32,656 nt of DNA. It comes from Streptomyces zinciresistens K42 (GTDB lineage Bacteria > Actinomycetota > Actinomycetes > Streptomycetales > Streptomycetaceae). The stretch's first letter is position 1. Each line of letters starts with the position of its first letter. This document shows positions 1 to 7,939 of the stretch, piece by piece. The position numbers and the translations under genes are program-made. The notes under the pieces were generated by a model that worked only from the letters and a program-made list of their open reading frames with translations, was not told where the DNA came from and ran no database searches. The stretch covers positions 1-32,656 of the forward strand of contig NZ_AGBF01000062.1 in NCBI RefSeq assembly GCF_000225525.1, written 5' to 3'.

Positions 1-17
1 GCGCGGCGTCGCGGGGG

Positions 18-935
18 TCAGCCCGCGGTGGTGCGCACCACCGTGGCCCCGGCAGCCGGGGCCACGGCCGCGCGTGCGGTGCGGCAGGTGCCGGACGCCG
101 TCAGGGCCCGCGCCACCCGCGCCGCGGACTCCGCGTCGCGGGCGAGGAAGGCGGTGGTGGGGCCCGAGCCGGAGACGAGCGCGGTGAGGGCGCCCGCGGC
201 GCGGCCCGCGGCGAGGGTGTCGGCGAGTTCCGGGAAGAGCGAGAGGGCGGCCGGCTGGAGGTCGTTGGAGACGGCGGCGGCGAGCGCGTCCGGGTCGCCC
301 TTGGCGAGGGCGTCCAGCAGCGGCTGGGAGGCGACGGGTTCGGGGACGGCGGTGCCCTCGGTGAGCCGGTCGAACTCCCGGAAGACGGCGGGTGTGGACA
401 GGCCGCGCGCGGCCGTCGCGAACACCCAGTGGAAGGCGCCGCCGACGTCGAGGGTGCGCAGCTTCTCGCCCCGCCCGGTGCCGAGCGCGGCACCGCCGAC
501 CAGGGCGAACGGCACGTCGCTGCCCAACTCGGCGCAGATGTCGAGCAGTTCGGCGCGCGAGGCGCCGGTCCCCCAGAGCGCGTCGCAGGCGAGCAGCGCC
601 CCGGCGCCGTCCGCGCTGCCGCCCGCCATGCCGCCCGCGACGGGGATGTCCTTGACGATGTGCAGGTGCACGTCGGGGGTGAGGCCGCGGCGCGCGGCCA
701 GCGCACGGGCGGCGCGCGCGGCGAGGTTGGTGCCGTCCAGCGGGACCTGCCCGGCGTCCGGGCCCTCGCAGGTGACGCGCGGGCCGCCCGGCGAGGGCGT
801 CACGGTGACCTCGTCGTACAGGCCGACGGCGAGGAAGACGTTGGCCAGGTCGTGGAAGCCGTCCGGCCGGGCGGCACCGACCGCGAGCTGGACGTTGACC
901 TTGGCCGGGACACGGACGGTGACGCCGGTGCTCAC
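18..935 (-). CDS. ispE: 4-(cytidine 5'-diphospho)-2-C-methyl-D-erythritol kinase (IspE)
   Basis: A cytosolic GHMP-family kinase of 305 aa. It phosphorylates the 2-hydroxyl of CDP-methylerythritol in the MEP pathway that makes isoprenoid precursors. The ATP-binding GHMP loop is visible at about residues 98-111 (PVAGGMAGGSAD), preceded by K95. The N-terminal PAKVN and DGFH motifs (about residues 10-14 and 25-28) match the IspE substrate side, and the C-terminal VSGSGPT motif is also present. Length is normal for the family. The GTG start at 935 directly follows the ksgA stop codon (TAA at 938-936), so the two are almost certainly co-transcribed and translationally coupled. Order on the minus strand is rpfB-ksgA-ispE, a common actinobacterial arrangement. 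Nothing looks broken. Confidence 0.96.
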   Translation of the reverse strand: MSTGVTVRVPAKVNVQLAVGAARPDGFHDLANVFLAVGLYDEVTVTPSPGGPRVTCEGPDAGQVPLDGTNLAARAARALAARRGLTPDVHLHIVKDIPVAGGMAGGSADGAGALLACDALWGTGASRAELLDICAELGSDVPFALVGGAALGTGRGEKLRTLDVGGAFHWVFATAARGLSTPAVFREFDRLTEGTAVPEPVASQPLLDALAKGDPDALAAAVSNDLQPAALSLFPELADTLAAGRAAGALTALVSGSGPTTAFLARDAESAARVARALTASGTCRTARAAVAPAAGATVVRTTAG

Positions 936-1823
936 TTACTCGGACTCCTCGCGTGGGGCTGCCGCTTCCTTGTGCTCCGCGACGGCCGCGAACTCCTCGA
1001 CCGTCAGGGCTTCGCCGCGCGCCTGCGGGGAGACCCCGGCCGCGACGAGGGCCGCCTCCGCGGCGGCGGCCGAGCCGGCCCACCCGGCGAGCGCGGCCCG
1101 CAGGGTCTTGCGGCGCTGGGCGAACGCGGCGTCGACGACGGCGAACACCTCGCGCCGGGAGGCCGTGGTCCGGATCGGCTCCGCGCGCCGGGTCAGCGCC
1201 ACCAGGCCGCTGTCGACGTTCGGCGCGGGCCAGAAGACGGTGCGCCCGATGGCGCCGGCCCGCTTGACGTCGGCGTACCAGTTGGCCTTGACCGACGGGA
1301 CGCCGTACACCTTGGAGCCGGGGGCCGCGGCCAGCCGGTCGGCGACCTCCGACTGCACCATGACCAGGGCGCGTTCGATGCTCGGGAAGGTGGCGAGCAT
1401 ATGGAGCAGGACCGGCACGGCGACGTTGTACGGGAGGTTCGCCACCAGCGCGGTGGGCGGCGGGCCGGGCAGCTCGGCGACCTGCATGGCGTCGGAGTGC
1501 ACCAGCGCGAACCGGTCGGCGCGCTCGGGCACGCGGGCCCGGACCGTGGCGGGCAGCGCGCCGGCCAGCACGTCGTCGATCTCGACGGCGGTGACGCGGT
1601 CGGCGGCCTCCAGCAGGGCCAGGGTGAGCGAGCCGAGCCCCGGGCCGACCTCGACGACCACGTCGTCGGGGCGGACCTCCGCGGTGCGCACGATGCGGCG
1701 GACCGTGTTGGCGTCGATCACGAAGTTCTGGCCGCGCTGCTTGGTGGGGCGTACGCCGAGGGCCGCCGCCAGCTCGCGGACGTCGGCGGGGCCCAGCAGG
1801 GCGTCGGGGGTGGGGCTGCTCAC
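936..1823 (-). CDS. rsmA: 16S rRNA (adenine-N6)-dimethyltransferase RsmA/KsgA
   Basis: SAM-dependent methyltransferase of 295 aa. It dimethylates the two adjacent adenines in the 3'-terminal hairpin loop of 16S rRNA during 30S subunit maturation. Visible motifs are the QNF element after residue 30, the SAM-binding loop EVGPGLG (about residues 58-64), an acidic residue after the second strand (VEID, about 80-83), and the catalytic NLPYN motif (129-133). The C-terminal helical rRNA-binding domain follows. The GTG start at 1823 lies exactly six bases after a TACCCT hexamer, which suggests a leaderless transcript in addition to read-through from rpfB, whose stop is 60 bp upstream. The gene ends against ispE with no gap. 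Confidence 0.96.
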   Translation of the reverse strand: MSSPTPDALLGPADVRELAAALGVRPTKQRGQNFVIDANTVRRIVRTAEVRPDDVVVEVGPGLGSLTLALLEAADRVTAVEIDDVLAGALPATVRARVPERADRFALVHSDAMQVAELPGPPPTALVANLPYNVAVPVLLHMLATFPSIERALVMVQSEVADRLAAAPGSKVYGVPSVKANWYADVKRAGAIGRTVFWPAPNVDSGLVALTRRAEPIRTTASRREVFAVVDAAFAQRRKTLRAALAGWAGSAAAAEAALVAAGVSPQARGEALTVEEFAAVAEHKEAAAPREESE

Positions 1824-1829
1824 CCGACA

Positions 1830-1835
1830 AGGGTA
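1830..1835 (-). promoter_or_regulatory. candidate -10 box for leaderless rsmA transcript
   Basis: Minus-strand TACCCT fits the TANNNT pattern and is followed by six bases (TGTCGG) and then the GTG start at 1823. No convincing ribosome binding site precedes that start. I see no good -35 element, so this rests on spacing alone. Confidence 0.4.
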
Positions 1836-1883
1836 CGGGGCGCCGCAGGCCGCGATCGTCCGCGCACCGGGCGGGGCCGCCCG

Positions 1884-3422
1884 TCACCTGTGCAGACGTC
1901 CCCCGCAGTGCGGCCAGGGGCTCGCGCCCTGGCGCACGTACAGCTTCTTCGCCCGCATCGTCTGCTCGGCCGGGGGCGCGTCCTGCGGCCGGCCCTGGCC
2001 GCCGAGGCCGCGCCAGGTGCGGGTGTCGAACTGGTACAGCCCGCCGTACGTCCCCGAGGAGTCCACCGCGTCCGGGCGCCCCCCGGACTCGCAGGCGGCG
2101 AGGCCCTCCCAGTCGAGTTCGCCCGTGCCGTTCATCGACGTCGGCAGCGGCCTGGTGCCCACCTTCACCACCTGCGTCTGCGGTTCGCGCACCACCTCGG
2201 TGCCGATCCGCCGGGGCTTGAGGCGGACCCCGTTGACGGTGCGCAGCGCGTAGGTGAGCCGCCGCAGGCCGTGCTGGCCGGCCCGCTCGACGACCTCCGT
2301 GCCCCGGAACACCGTCGGATCGTCCACGCGCTGCACGGCGAAGGGGATCGTCTCGTCGCGGATCTCCCTGCCGCCGGTGATCCGCAGGACGGTGACCGCC
2401 TGCCCGTCGCGCGGGAAGCTCTCGGTCGGCGCCGACGTGGAGTCCTGCCCGCGCAGGGTGATCCCGGCCTGCTCGACCACCTCGCCCACGGTCTCGGCGT
2501 TGGTGCGCACGGTGCGGGAGCGGCCGTCCGCCAGCACCGTCACCGCGCGCTCGGTGCGCACGGTGAGGCCGAGCCCGCCGCGCCCGATGCGCCGGGACCC
2601 CGGCACCGACACGTACGCCCCCTCCGTGCGCACCCCCAGCTCCCGCAGCGCCGCCTCGACCGTGTCCGCGGTCGTCCACACCTCGCGGCGCCGGCCGTCC
2701 AGCGTGAGCCGCAGCGGGCGGCCGTGGCGCACCGCGATCTCGTCGCCGCTGGCCAGCGCCTTGCCGGGGCCGGGCGTGACCAGGTCGTGCGCCCCGACGT
2801 CCACGCCCTCCCGGGCGAGCAGTTCGCCGACGTCGTCGGCGAAGGTGTGCAGGCTGCGCGGTCTGCCGTCGACGTTCAGCTCGATCGCCTTGTCCTTGGC
2901 GACGAAGGCGCTCGTCCCGCCCGCGAGGAAGGCGACGACCAGCGCCTGCGGGACGAGCCGCCGCATGGGCCCGTCCACCCGCTCGACGACCCGCCCCCGG
3001 CGCCGGTGCGCGGCCCGCCTGCCGCCCGTGGAGCGCGCGCCGGGCGCGTACGCCGCATCGGCCGCCTCGTACGCGGGGCGGTACGTGTCCTCGTAGGGCT
3101 CGTACTCCGCGTACTCGGGGTACTCGGAGTACTCCGAGTACTCGGAGTACTCGGGGTCCCCAGGCTCCTCGGGGCCCTCGCCGTACTCCGGGTCCTGGCC
3201 GTGTCCGGCGTACCGGGAGTGTGCGGCGTACTCGGCGCCCGCGCCGCGGCTCCCGTGTCCGGCGTGCCGCTGCCAGCCGGGACCGTCACTGTCCGTACGG
3301 GGCACGGCGGGGCGCGGCACTCCGTAGGGCTGGGTCCGCGCGCGGTACGGGTCGAAGCCGCCGTGGGCCGGTGGCCCCTGGGCGGGGCTCGGTCCATACG
3401 TCTCGAACTGCGCGTTGCTCAC
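1884..3422 (-). CDS. rpfB: resuscitation-promoting factor RpfB (cell-wall lytic transglycosylase)
   Basis: A 512-aa secreted or membrane-anchored muralytic enzyme that cleaves peptidoglycan and promotes spore germination or exit from dormancy. Domains in order: a long disordered, Tyr/Glu/Pro-rich N-terminus (1-140) with an SEY tripeptide repeat at about 90-110; a basic patch and one membrane or signal segment (about 156-175); three DUF348-type repeats (about 180-340); a G5 domain (about 345-425); and a C-terminal Rpf domain from about 436. The Rpf domain carries the catalytic glutamate in ACESGG (E445) and the usual two cysteines. The GTG start at 3422 has GGAG seven bases upstream. The cytoplasmic N-terminal extension of about 150 residues before the membrane segment is unusually long. 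It probably co-transcribes ksgA and ispE downstream. Confidence 0.94.
   Translation of the reverse strand: MSNAQFETYGPSPAQGPPAHGGFDPYRARTQPYGVPRPAVPRTDSDGPGWQRHAGHGSRGAGAEYAAHSRYAGHGQDPEYGEGPEEPGDPEYSEYSEYSEYPEYAEYEPYEDTYRPAYEAADAAYAPGARSTGGRRAAHRRRGRVVERVDGPMRRLVPQALVVAFLAGGTSAFVAKDKAIELNVDGRPRSLHTFADDVGELLAREGVDVGAHDLVTPGPGKALASGDEIAVRHGRPLRLTLDGRRREVWTTADTVEAALRELGVRTEGAYVSVPGSRRIGRGGLGLTVRTERAVTVLADGRSRTVRTNAETVGEVVEQAGITLRGQDSTSAPTESFPRDGQAVTVLRITGGREIRDETIPFAVQRVDDPTVFRGTEVVERAGQHGLRRLTYALRTVNGVRLKPRRIGTEVVREPQTQVVKVGTRPLPTSMNGTGELDWEGLAACESGGRPDAVDSSGTYGGLYQFDTRTWRGLGGQGRPQDAPPAEQTMRAKKLYVRQGASPWPHCGGRLHR
3103..3156 (-). repeat. 9-bp tandem repeat encoding SEY tripeptides in RpfB
   Basis: Plus-strand unit TACTCGGAG recurs about six times in register, with single-base variants such as TACTCCGAG and TACTCGGGG. 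It is in frame with rpfB and encodes repeated Ser-Glu-Tyr in the disordered N-terminus. Confidence 0.85.
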
Positions 3423-3461
3423 GACGACGCTCCAGCGGCGGGGTCCGTTTCGGGCCCCCAG

Positions 3462-3490
3462 AACCTAGCGGAGCGGTGGGGGGCCGCCAA
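3462..3490 (-). promoter_or_regulatory. candidate rpfB promoter
   Basis: Minus strand: TTGGCG (3490-3485), a 17-bp spacer, then TAGGTT (3467-3462). This is a good HrdB-type match in the 138-bp gap between tatD and rpfB. It would give a leader of roughly 35 nt with GGAG before the GTG. Confidence 0.55.
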
Positions 3491-3560
3491 GGCGACGCGA
3501 CTACGCGCCGTGTCCGTGACGGCCGGTCAGGCCCCGCGAGCGTTATCGGGCGGTTATCGA

Positions 3561-4442
3561 TCAGTAGCCGAAGGCGCGTGCCGTGTTCGACCCGAGTGCC
3601 GTCGCCAGCACGTCCTCGTCGATCCCCCGCACGGCGGCCATCGCCCGGACCGTGATCGGAATGAGATACGGGGCGTTGGGCCGTCCGCGGTACGGCACCG
3701 GGGTGAGGAAGGGCGCGTCGGTCTCCACGAGCAGCAGTTCCAGGGGGGCCACGGCGACCGCGTCCCGCAGGTTCCGGGCGTTCTTGAAGGTGACGTTGCC
3801 GGCGAAGGACATGAAGTAGCCGGCCCGCGCGCACACCCGGGCCATCTCGGCGTCGCCCGAGTAGCAGTGGAAGACGGTCCGCTCGGGCGCGCCCTCCTCC
3901 TTCAGCACGCGCAGCACGTCCTCGTGGGCGTCGCGGTCGTGGATGACCAGGGCCTTGCCGTGCCGCTTGGCCATCTCGACATGGGCGCGGAAGGACGCCT
4001 CCTGCGCCTCCCTGCCCTCGGGCCCGGTGCGGAAATGGTCGAGGCCGGTCTCGCCGACGCCCCTGACCTGCGGGAGCGCGGCCAGGCGGTCGATCTCGGC
4101 GAGCGCCTCGTCGAGCGCCCGCGCACCACCGGGCTCGCGGGCGCCCTGGCGCGACCAGCCGTCGGGGTCGCCGTGCACGAGACGCGGGGCCTCGTTGGGG
4201 TGCAGGGCCACCGTCGCGTGGACGGCGTCGTAGGCCGCCGCGGTCTCGGCCGCCCAGCGCGAGCCGCGCACGTCGCAGCCGACCTGCACCACGGTGGTCA
4301 CCCCCACCGACGCCGCCTGGGCGAGGGCCTCCTCGACCGTGCCGGACTGCATGTCGAGGTGGGTGTGCGCGTCGGCGACCGGTACCCGCAGGGGGTCCGG
4401 CGGGGGCGGCGCGGGGTGCTGGTCGGCGGCGTTCGCAGGCAT
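3561..4442 (-). CDS. tatD: TatD-family metal-dependent hydrolase (3'-5' DNase-like)
   Basis: A 293-aa TIM-barrel amidohydrolase of the TatD family. Members are Mg-dependent 3'-5' exonucleases or deoxyribonucleases linked to DNA repair and turnover. All family landmarks are present in order: the metal-binding DAHTHLD near residue 25, GETGLDH in the middle, HDRDAH, HCYSGD, and the C-terminal ETDAPFL with the metal-ligand aspartate. An extra loop around residues 95-115 (rich in G, R, D) is typical of Streptomyces copies. The ATG at 4442 lies six bases after a TAGGAT box, indicating a leaderless mRNA, and sits inside the right arm of a perfect inverted repeat. Actinobacteria commonly carry tatD beside rpfB-ksgA-ispE. 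Confidence 0.93.
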   Translation of the reverse strand: MPANAADQHPAPPPPDPLRVPVADAHTHLDMQSGTVEEALAQAASVGVTTVVQVGCDVRGSRWAAETAAAYDAVHATVALHPNEAPRLVHGDPDGWSRQGAREPGGARALDEALAEIDRLAALPQVRGVGETGLDHFRTGPEGREAQEASFRAHVEMAKRHGKALVIHDRDAHEDVLRVLKEEGAPERTVFHCYSGDAEMARVCARAGYFMSFAGNVTFKNARNLRDAVAVAPLELLLVETDAPFLTPVPYRGRPNAPYLIPITVRAMAAVRGIDEDVLATALGSNTARAFGY

Positions 4443-4469
4443 GCCCCGATCCTACGGAAGGGGCATGCC
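4438..4469 (-). promoter_or_regulatory. leaderless tatD promoter inside a perfect 10-bp dyad
   Basis: Minus-strand TAGGAT (4454-4449) plus six bases reaches the tatD ATG (4442). Perfect inverted arms GGCATGCCCC (4438-4447) and GGGGCATGCC (4460-4469), 12 bp apart, flank the -10 box. The start codon lies in one arm. This looks like an operator. A terminator for the gene ending at 4480 is the alternative, but there is no T-run. Confidence 0.6.
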
Positions 4470-4479
4470 CGCGCCCGGC

Positions 4480-4890
4480 TCAGCCCGCCTTGCGCTGGAA
4501 GACGTGCAGGAGATCGGAGAGGTGCCAGTGGTGCTGCCCGCCGCCCGCCGTGCTCTGGCCGGGCACGCCCGGTACCTCCACCGGGCCGGCCTTGGGCACC
4601 GCGCGCTGCCGGTGCGCCGCGTCGCGCGCCGAGGAGACCCGGCCCGGCCGCATGATCCGCACGAGGTGGTTGTCGCAGTTGGCGCACGTGGGCCGGCTCA
4701 GCGGCGACGGCACGATCTGGCCGTCGGCCACGTACATCACGAACTCGCGACCCTCGCCGTCCGTGTGGTGCTCTATCTCGTACGACTGTTCCCAGCCGTG
4801 CCCGCACCTCATGCAGGCGAAGGAGTACGACTCGTGCACGATGGCGGTCACCCCGTTGCGGGCGCCGCCCTCCCCTGTGATCTCACTCAT
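4480..4890 (-). CDS. small zinc-ribbon protein, function unknown
   Basis: A 136-aa soluble protein with no family I can name. Two CxxC knuckles are visible, CMRCGHGW at about residues 26-33 and CANCDNH at about 69-75. They are separated by a beta-rich stretch of some 40 residues, so it very probably binds one structural zinc. The C-terminal third is less ordered and rich in Gly, His and Pro. The ATG at 4890 has AGGAG seven bases upstream, which decides the start. It lies 37 bp upstream of tatD on the same strand, but tatD has its own promoter. I infer a nucleic-acid or protein-binding role only from the zinc ribbon. A homologue is, I believe, usual at this position in streptomycetes. Confidence 0.75.
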   Translation of the reverse strand: MSEITGEGGARNGVTAIVHESYSFACMRCGHGWEQSYEIEHHTDGEGREFVMYVADGQIVPSPLSRPTCANCDNHLVRIMRPGRVSSARDAAHRQRAVPKAGPVEVPGVPGQSTAGGGQHHWHLSDLLHVFQRKAG

Positions 4891-5080
4891 GCCGGCTCCT
4901 GAAGTCCGCTGGCGGGACGGGTCACGTCCCACTGCTCAGTGGACTCCTCCGCGGAAGCGAAGGCACGCGATCTGTGCACTGTTGATGACGACTTGGGCGT
5001 TCCTTGCCGAAAGCCCCGGGGCGCTTTACCGCCGCATGGGGCGCCCGCTCATACGAAATACGCCCTGCTCACCCGGTATT

Positions 5081-5929
5081 TCACGCCCCCGCGTTCTTCG
5101 CCGCCACCACCGCGTCGAAGACCTCGCGCTTGGGCAGCCCGGCCGCCGCGGCCACCGCCGCGATCGCCTCCTTGCGCCGCTCCCCCGCCTCTTCGCGGAC
5201 GCGGACCCGGCGCACCAGCTCCCGCGCGTCCAGTTCCTCGGCCCCCTTCTCGGGAGCGCCCTCGACCACGACGGTGATCTCCCCGCGCACCCCCTCGGCG
5301 GCCCAGGCCGCGAGCTCGCTCAGTCCGCCGCGCCTGACCTCCTCGTACGTCTTGGTCAGCTCGCGGCACACGGCGGCCCGGCGCTCGGCGCCGAAGACCT
5401 CGGCCATCGCGGCGAGCGTGTCGCCGAGCCGGTGCGGGGCCTCGAAGTAGACCAGCGTGCGGCGTTCGGCGGCCACCTCCCGCAGCCGCGACAGGCGCTC
5501 CCCCGCCTTGCGCGGCGGGAACCCCTCGAAGCAGAACCGGTCGACGGGCAGCCCGGACAGGGCGAGCGCGGTCAGCACGGCCGACGGCCCCGGTACGGCG
5601 GTGACCCGGATGTCCTGCTCCACCGCCGCCGCGACCAGCCGGTAGCCGGGGTCGGAGACCGACGGCATCCCCGCGTCGGTGACCAGCAGCACCCGCGAGC
5701 CCGCCCGCAGCGCCTCGACCAGCTCGGGTGTGCGGGCCGACTCGTTGCCCTCGAAGTAGGACACGACGCGTCCGGCCGGCTGCACGCCCAGCGCCTGGGT
5801 GAGGCGCTTGAGCCGCCGGGTGTCCTCGGCGGCGACGACGTCCGCGCCGGCCAGTTCCTCGGCGAGCCGCGGCGGGGCGTCCCGCACGTCGCCGATGGGG
5901 GTGCCTGCCAACACAAGGGTTCCTGTCAC
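5081..5929 (-). CDS. rsmI: 16S rRNA (cytidine(1402)-2'-O)-methyltransferase RsmI
   Basis: A 282-aa tetrapyrrole-methylase-fold enzyme that 2'-O-methylates C1402 in the ribosomal P-site with SAM. Visible motifs are the N-terminal LAGTPIGDVRDA, AEDTRR (about residues 34-39), SYFEGNE (about 57-63), the SAM-loop region LVTDAGMPSVSDPG (about 83-96) and VPGPSA (about 111-116). The C-terminal lysine/arginine-rich tail with a short helical domain (about 230-282) is as in RsmI. The GTG start at 5929 lies six bases after GAGGAT, so it may be leaderless, although the GAGG could instead act as a ribosome binding site. It is divergent from pmt across only 62 bp. Confidence 0.94.
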   Translation of the reverse strand: MTGTLVLAGTPIGDVRDAPPRLAEELAGADVVAAEDTRRLKRLTQALGVQPAGRVVSYFEGNESARTPELVEALRAGSRVLLVTDAGMPSVSDPGYRLVAAAVEQDIRVTAVPGPSAVLTALALSGLPVDRFCFEGFPPRKAGERLSRLREVAAERRTLVYFEAPHRLGDTLAAMAEVFGAERRAAVCRELTKTYEEVRRGGLSELAAWAAEGVRGEITVVVEGAPEKGAEELDARELVRRVRVREEAGERRKEAIAAVAAAAGLPKREVFDAVVAAKNAGA

Positions 5930-5979
5930 GTTTCCATCCTCGCAGGGCGCATCCGCGCGACTGTCACAGACGTGTTCCC

Positions 5980-5985
5980 TACGAT
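5980..5985 (+). promoter_or_regulatory. candidate -10 box for leaderless pmt transcript
   Basis: TACGAT followed by six bases (GGCGCG) and the GTG start of pmt at 5992. No Shine-Dalgarno sequence is seen. The -35 region is not recognisable. Confidence 0.5.
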
Positions 5986-5991
5986 GGCGCG

Positions 5992-7734
5992 GTGACCAGT
6001 ACCGCGTCCTCCACGGACACCCGGCAGGGCCAGGCAGCGCACGAGCACCGCCCGTCGTGGCAGCAGCGGCTGCGCCGATTCGGCTCCCCGCGGCAGCCCA
6101 CAGGCGACGTACGCGACCGGCTCGTGCCCCCGTACGTCACGCCCGGCCCGCGGATGTGGCAGTTCCTCGGCGTGGGGCGCCCGCTGGCGGAGCGGATCGC
6201 GCGCCTGTCCGGCTGGGGCGGCCCGCTGCTGGTCACGCTGGTCGCCGGGGTCCTGCGGTTCTGGAACCTGGGCAGCCCGAAGGCGGTGATATTCGACGAG
6301 ACGTACTACGCCAAGGACGCCTGGGCCCTCGTCCACCGCGGCTTCGAGGTCAGCTGGGACAAGAACGCCAACGACATGGTGCTCAACCTGGGCGACCGGG
6401 TCACCATCCCCACCGACGCGGCGTACGTGGTACATCCGCCCATCGGCAAGTACGTCATCGGGCTGGGCGAGCTGATGTTCGGCTTCAACCCGTTCGGCTG
6501 GCGGTTCATGACGGCGCTGCTCGGCACCCTCTCGGTGCTGCTGCTGTGCCGCATCGGCCGCCGCCTCTTCCGCTCCACCTTCCTCGGCTGCCTCGCGGGC
6601 GCGCTGATGGCGGTGGACGGGCTGGCGTTCGTGATGGCGCGCACCGCGCTGCTCGACGGGGTCCTGATGTTCTTCGTCCTGGCGGCGTTCGGCTGCCTGC
6701 TCGTCGACCGGGACCGGGCCCGCGCGCGGCTGGCCGCCGCGCTGCCCGTGGACGCCGACGGCCGCGCCCGCCCCGACGCGCACATCGCCGAGACCCTGCG
6801 CCTGGGCTGGCGCCCCTGGCGCTGGCTGGCGGGTCTGACACTGGGCCTGGCCGTCGGCACCAAGTGGAACGGGCTGTACGTACTGGCCGCCTTCGGCCTG
6901 ATGACGGTCCTGTGGGACGTCGGCACGCGCCGGGTCGCCGGTGCCCACCGGCCGTACGCGGCCGTCGTCCGGCGCGATCTGGGACTGGCCTTCCTCGCGA
7001 CGGTCCCGGTCGCGATCGTCACGTACCTCGTGTCGTGGCTCGGCTGGATCCTCTCGCCCACCGACGGCAGCGGCGGCTACTACCGCGACTGGGCCACCGC
7101 CAACGGCCGTACCAGCGACTGGTCGTGGCTGTTCCCCGACTGGTGGCTGAGCCTGTGGCACTACGAGAGCCAGGTGTACAAGTTCCACGTCGGCCTGTCG
7201 TCGCCGCACACCTACCAGTCCAACCCGTGGAGCTGGATCGTCGACGGGCGCCCGGTGTCGTACTTCTACGAGTCGCCCGCGCCCGGCCGGGACGGCTGCC
7301 CCGTCGACGCGGGCGGGAAGTGCGCGCGCGAGGTGCTGGCCATCGGCACGCCGGTGCTGTGGTGGGTGGCCGCGTTCGCGGTGCTGTACGTGCTGTGGCG
7401 CTGGCTGCTGCGCCGCGACTGGCGGGCCGGGGCGATCGCCTGCGGCATCGCGGCCGGCTACCTGCCCTGGTTCCTGTACCAGGAGCGGACGATCTTCTTC
7501 TTCTACGCCGTCGTCTTCCTGCCCTTCCTGTGCCTGGCCGCCGCCATGCTCCTCGGCGCGATCATCGGCCCGCCCCGCGCAGGCGACACCCGCCGCGTCG
7601 TGGGCGCGACGGCCGCGGGCGTCCTGGTGCTGCTCATCGCCTGGAACTTCATCTACTTCTGGCCCCTGCTCACCGGCCAGTCCATCCCCATCGGCCAGTG
7701 GCGGTCGCGGATGTGGCTGGATACGTGGGTATAG
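5992..7734 (+). CDS. pmt: polyprenyl-phosphate-mannose-protein O-mannosyltransferase (Pmt)
   Basis: A 580-aa polytopic GT39-type membrane enzyme. It transfers mannose from polyprenyl-phosphate-mannose to Ser/Thr of exported proteins. The signature acidic pair is in the first extracytoplasmic loop (IFDETYYAKDAW, D102/E103). About ten hydrophobic segments follow, and the C-terminal four-helix domain carries the YQERTIFFFYAVVFLPF signature. A roughly 55-residue basic cytoplasmic N-terminus precedes the first membrane helix. It is the first plus-strand gene after rsmI and starts at a leaderless-type GTG. In S. coelicolor the orthologous Pmt is needed for phiC31 infection and glycosylates secreted lipoproteins (family knowledge). 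Downstream lies the low-GC islet described separately. Confidence 0.95.
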   Translation: MTSTASSTDTRQGQAAHEHRPSWQQRLRRFGSPRQPTGDVRDRLVPPYVTPGPRMWQFLGVGRPLAERIARLSGWGGPLLVTLVAGVLRFWNLGSPKAVIFDETYYAKDAWALVHRGFEVSWDKNANDMVLNLGDRVTIPTDAAYVVHPPIGKYVIGLGELMFGFNPFGWRFMTALLGTLSVLLLCRIGRRLFRSTFLGCLAGALMAVDGLAFVMARTALLDGVLMFFVLAAFGCLLVDRDRARARLAAALPVDADGRARPDAHIAETLRLGWRPWRWLAGLTLGLAVGTKWNGLYVLAAFGLMTVLWDVGTRRVAGAHRPYAAVVRRDLGLAFLATVPVAIVTYLVSWLGWILSPTDGSGGYYRDWATANGRTSDWSWLFPDWWLSLWHYESQVYKFHVGLSSPHTYQSNPWSWIVDGRPVSYFYESPAPGRDGCPVDAGGKCAREVLAIGTPVLWWVAAFAVLYVLWRWLLRRDWRAGAIACGIAAGYLPWFLYQERTIFFFYAVVFLPFLCLAAAMLLGAIIGPPRAGDTRRVVGATAAGVLVLLIAWNFIYFWPLLTGQSIPIGQWRSRMWLDTWV

Positions 7735-7759
7735 GCGGGCGAGCGCTCCGGCGGCCCGC
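7735..7759 (+). terminator. weak hairpin after pmt
   Basis: GCGGGC (7735-7740) pairs with GCCCGC (7754-7759). The loop contains the small palindrome GAGCGCTC. It begins one base after the pmt stop and has no T-run. Confidence 0.3.
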
Positions 7760-7898
7760 ACGACGATTCCGAGCCATCGCGGTCGTCGTCAGCCGCCAGC
7801 GGTCGCCGCGGGGCGGCCTCGGACAGCCCGCGTCACAACCCGCCCGCCCCCGAGTACGGGAAGAGGAAACACCACGGGCGAGACGAGGTTGCGCCGGT

Positions 7899-7929
7899 AG
7901 GATCGCCGCGCCGATCAAGCAGGAGGGGG
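7899..7929 (+). promoter_or_regulatory. possible -10 and ribosome binding site of the islet operon
   Basis: TAGGAT at 7899-7904 is a good -10 but lacks a recognisable -35. A strong AGGAGGGGG (7921-7929) precedes the TTG at 7940 by ten bases and is the reason for choosing that rare start. These elements may have belonged to the gene that the islet replaced. Confidence 0.4.
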
Positions 7930-7939
7930 ATCGGACACC

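Noticed and set aside
3423..3560. Possible c-di-AMP (ydaO-type) riboswitch upstream of the Rpf gene.
   Set aside because: The leader from the visible promoter is only about 35 nt, and the whole gap is 138 bp without the conserved ydaO elements.
429..4655. Very long plus-strand open frame (about 1400 codons) across ispE to tatD.
   Set aside because: Antisense to five clearly recognisable genes. High-GC DNA yields such frames on the opposite strand; it has no domains and has a Gly/Ala/Arg-rich composition.
5010..5027. Near-palindrome around CCCCGGGG after rsmI, a possible terminator.
   Set aside because: It has almost no loop and an internal two-base offset, and is 54 bases past the stop; too weak to call.
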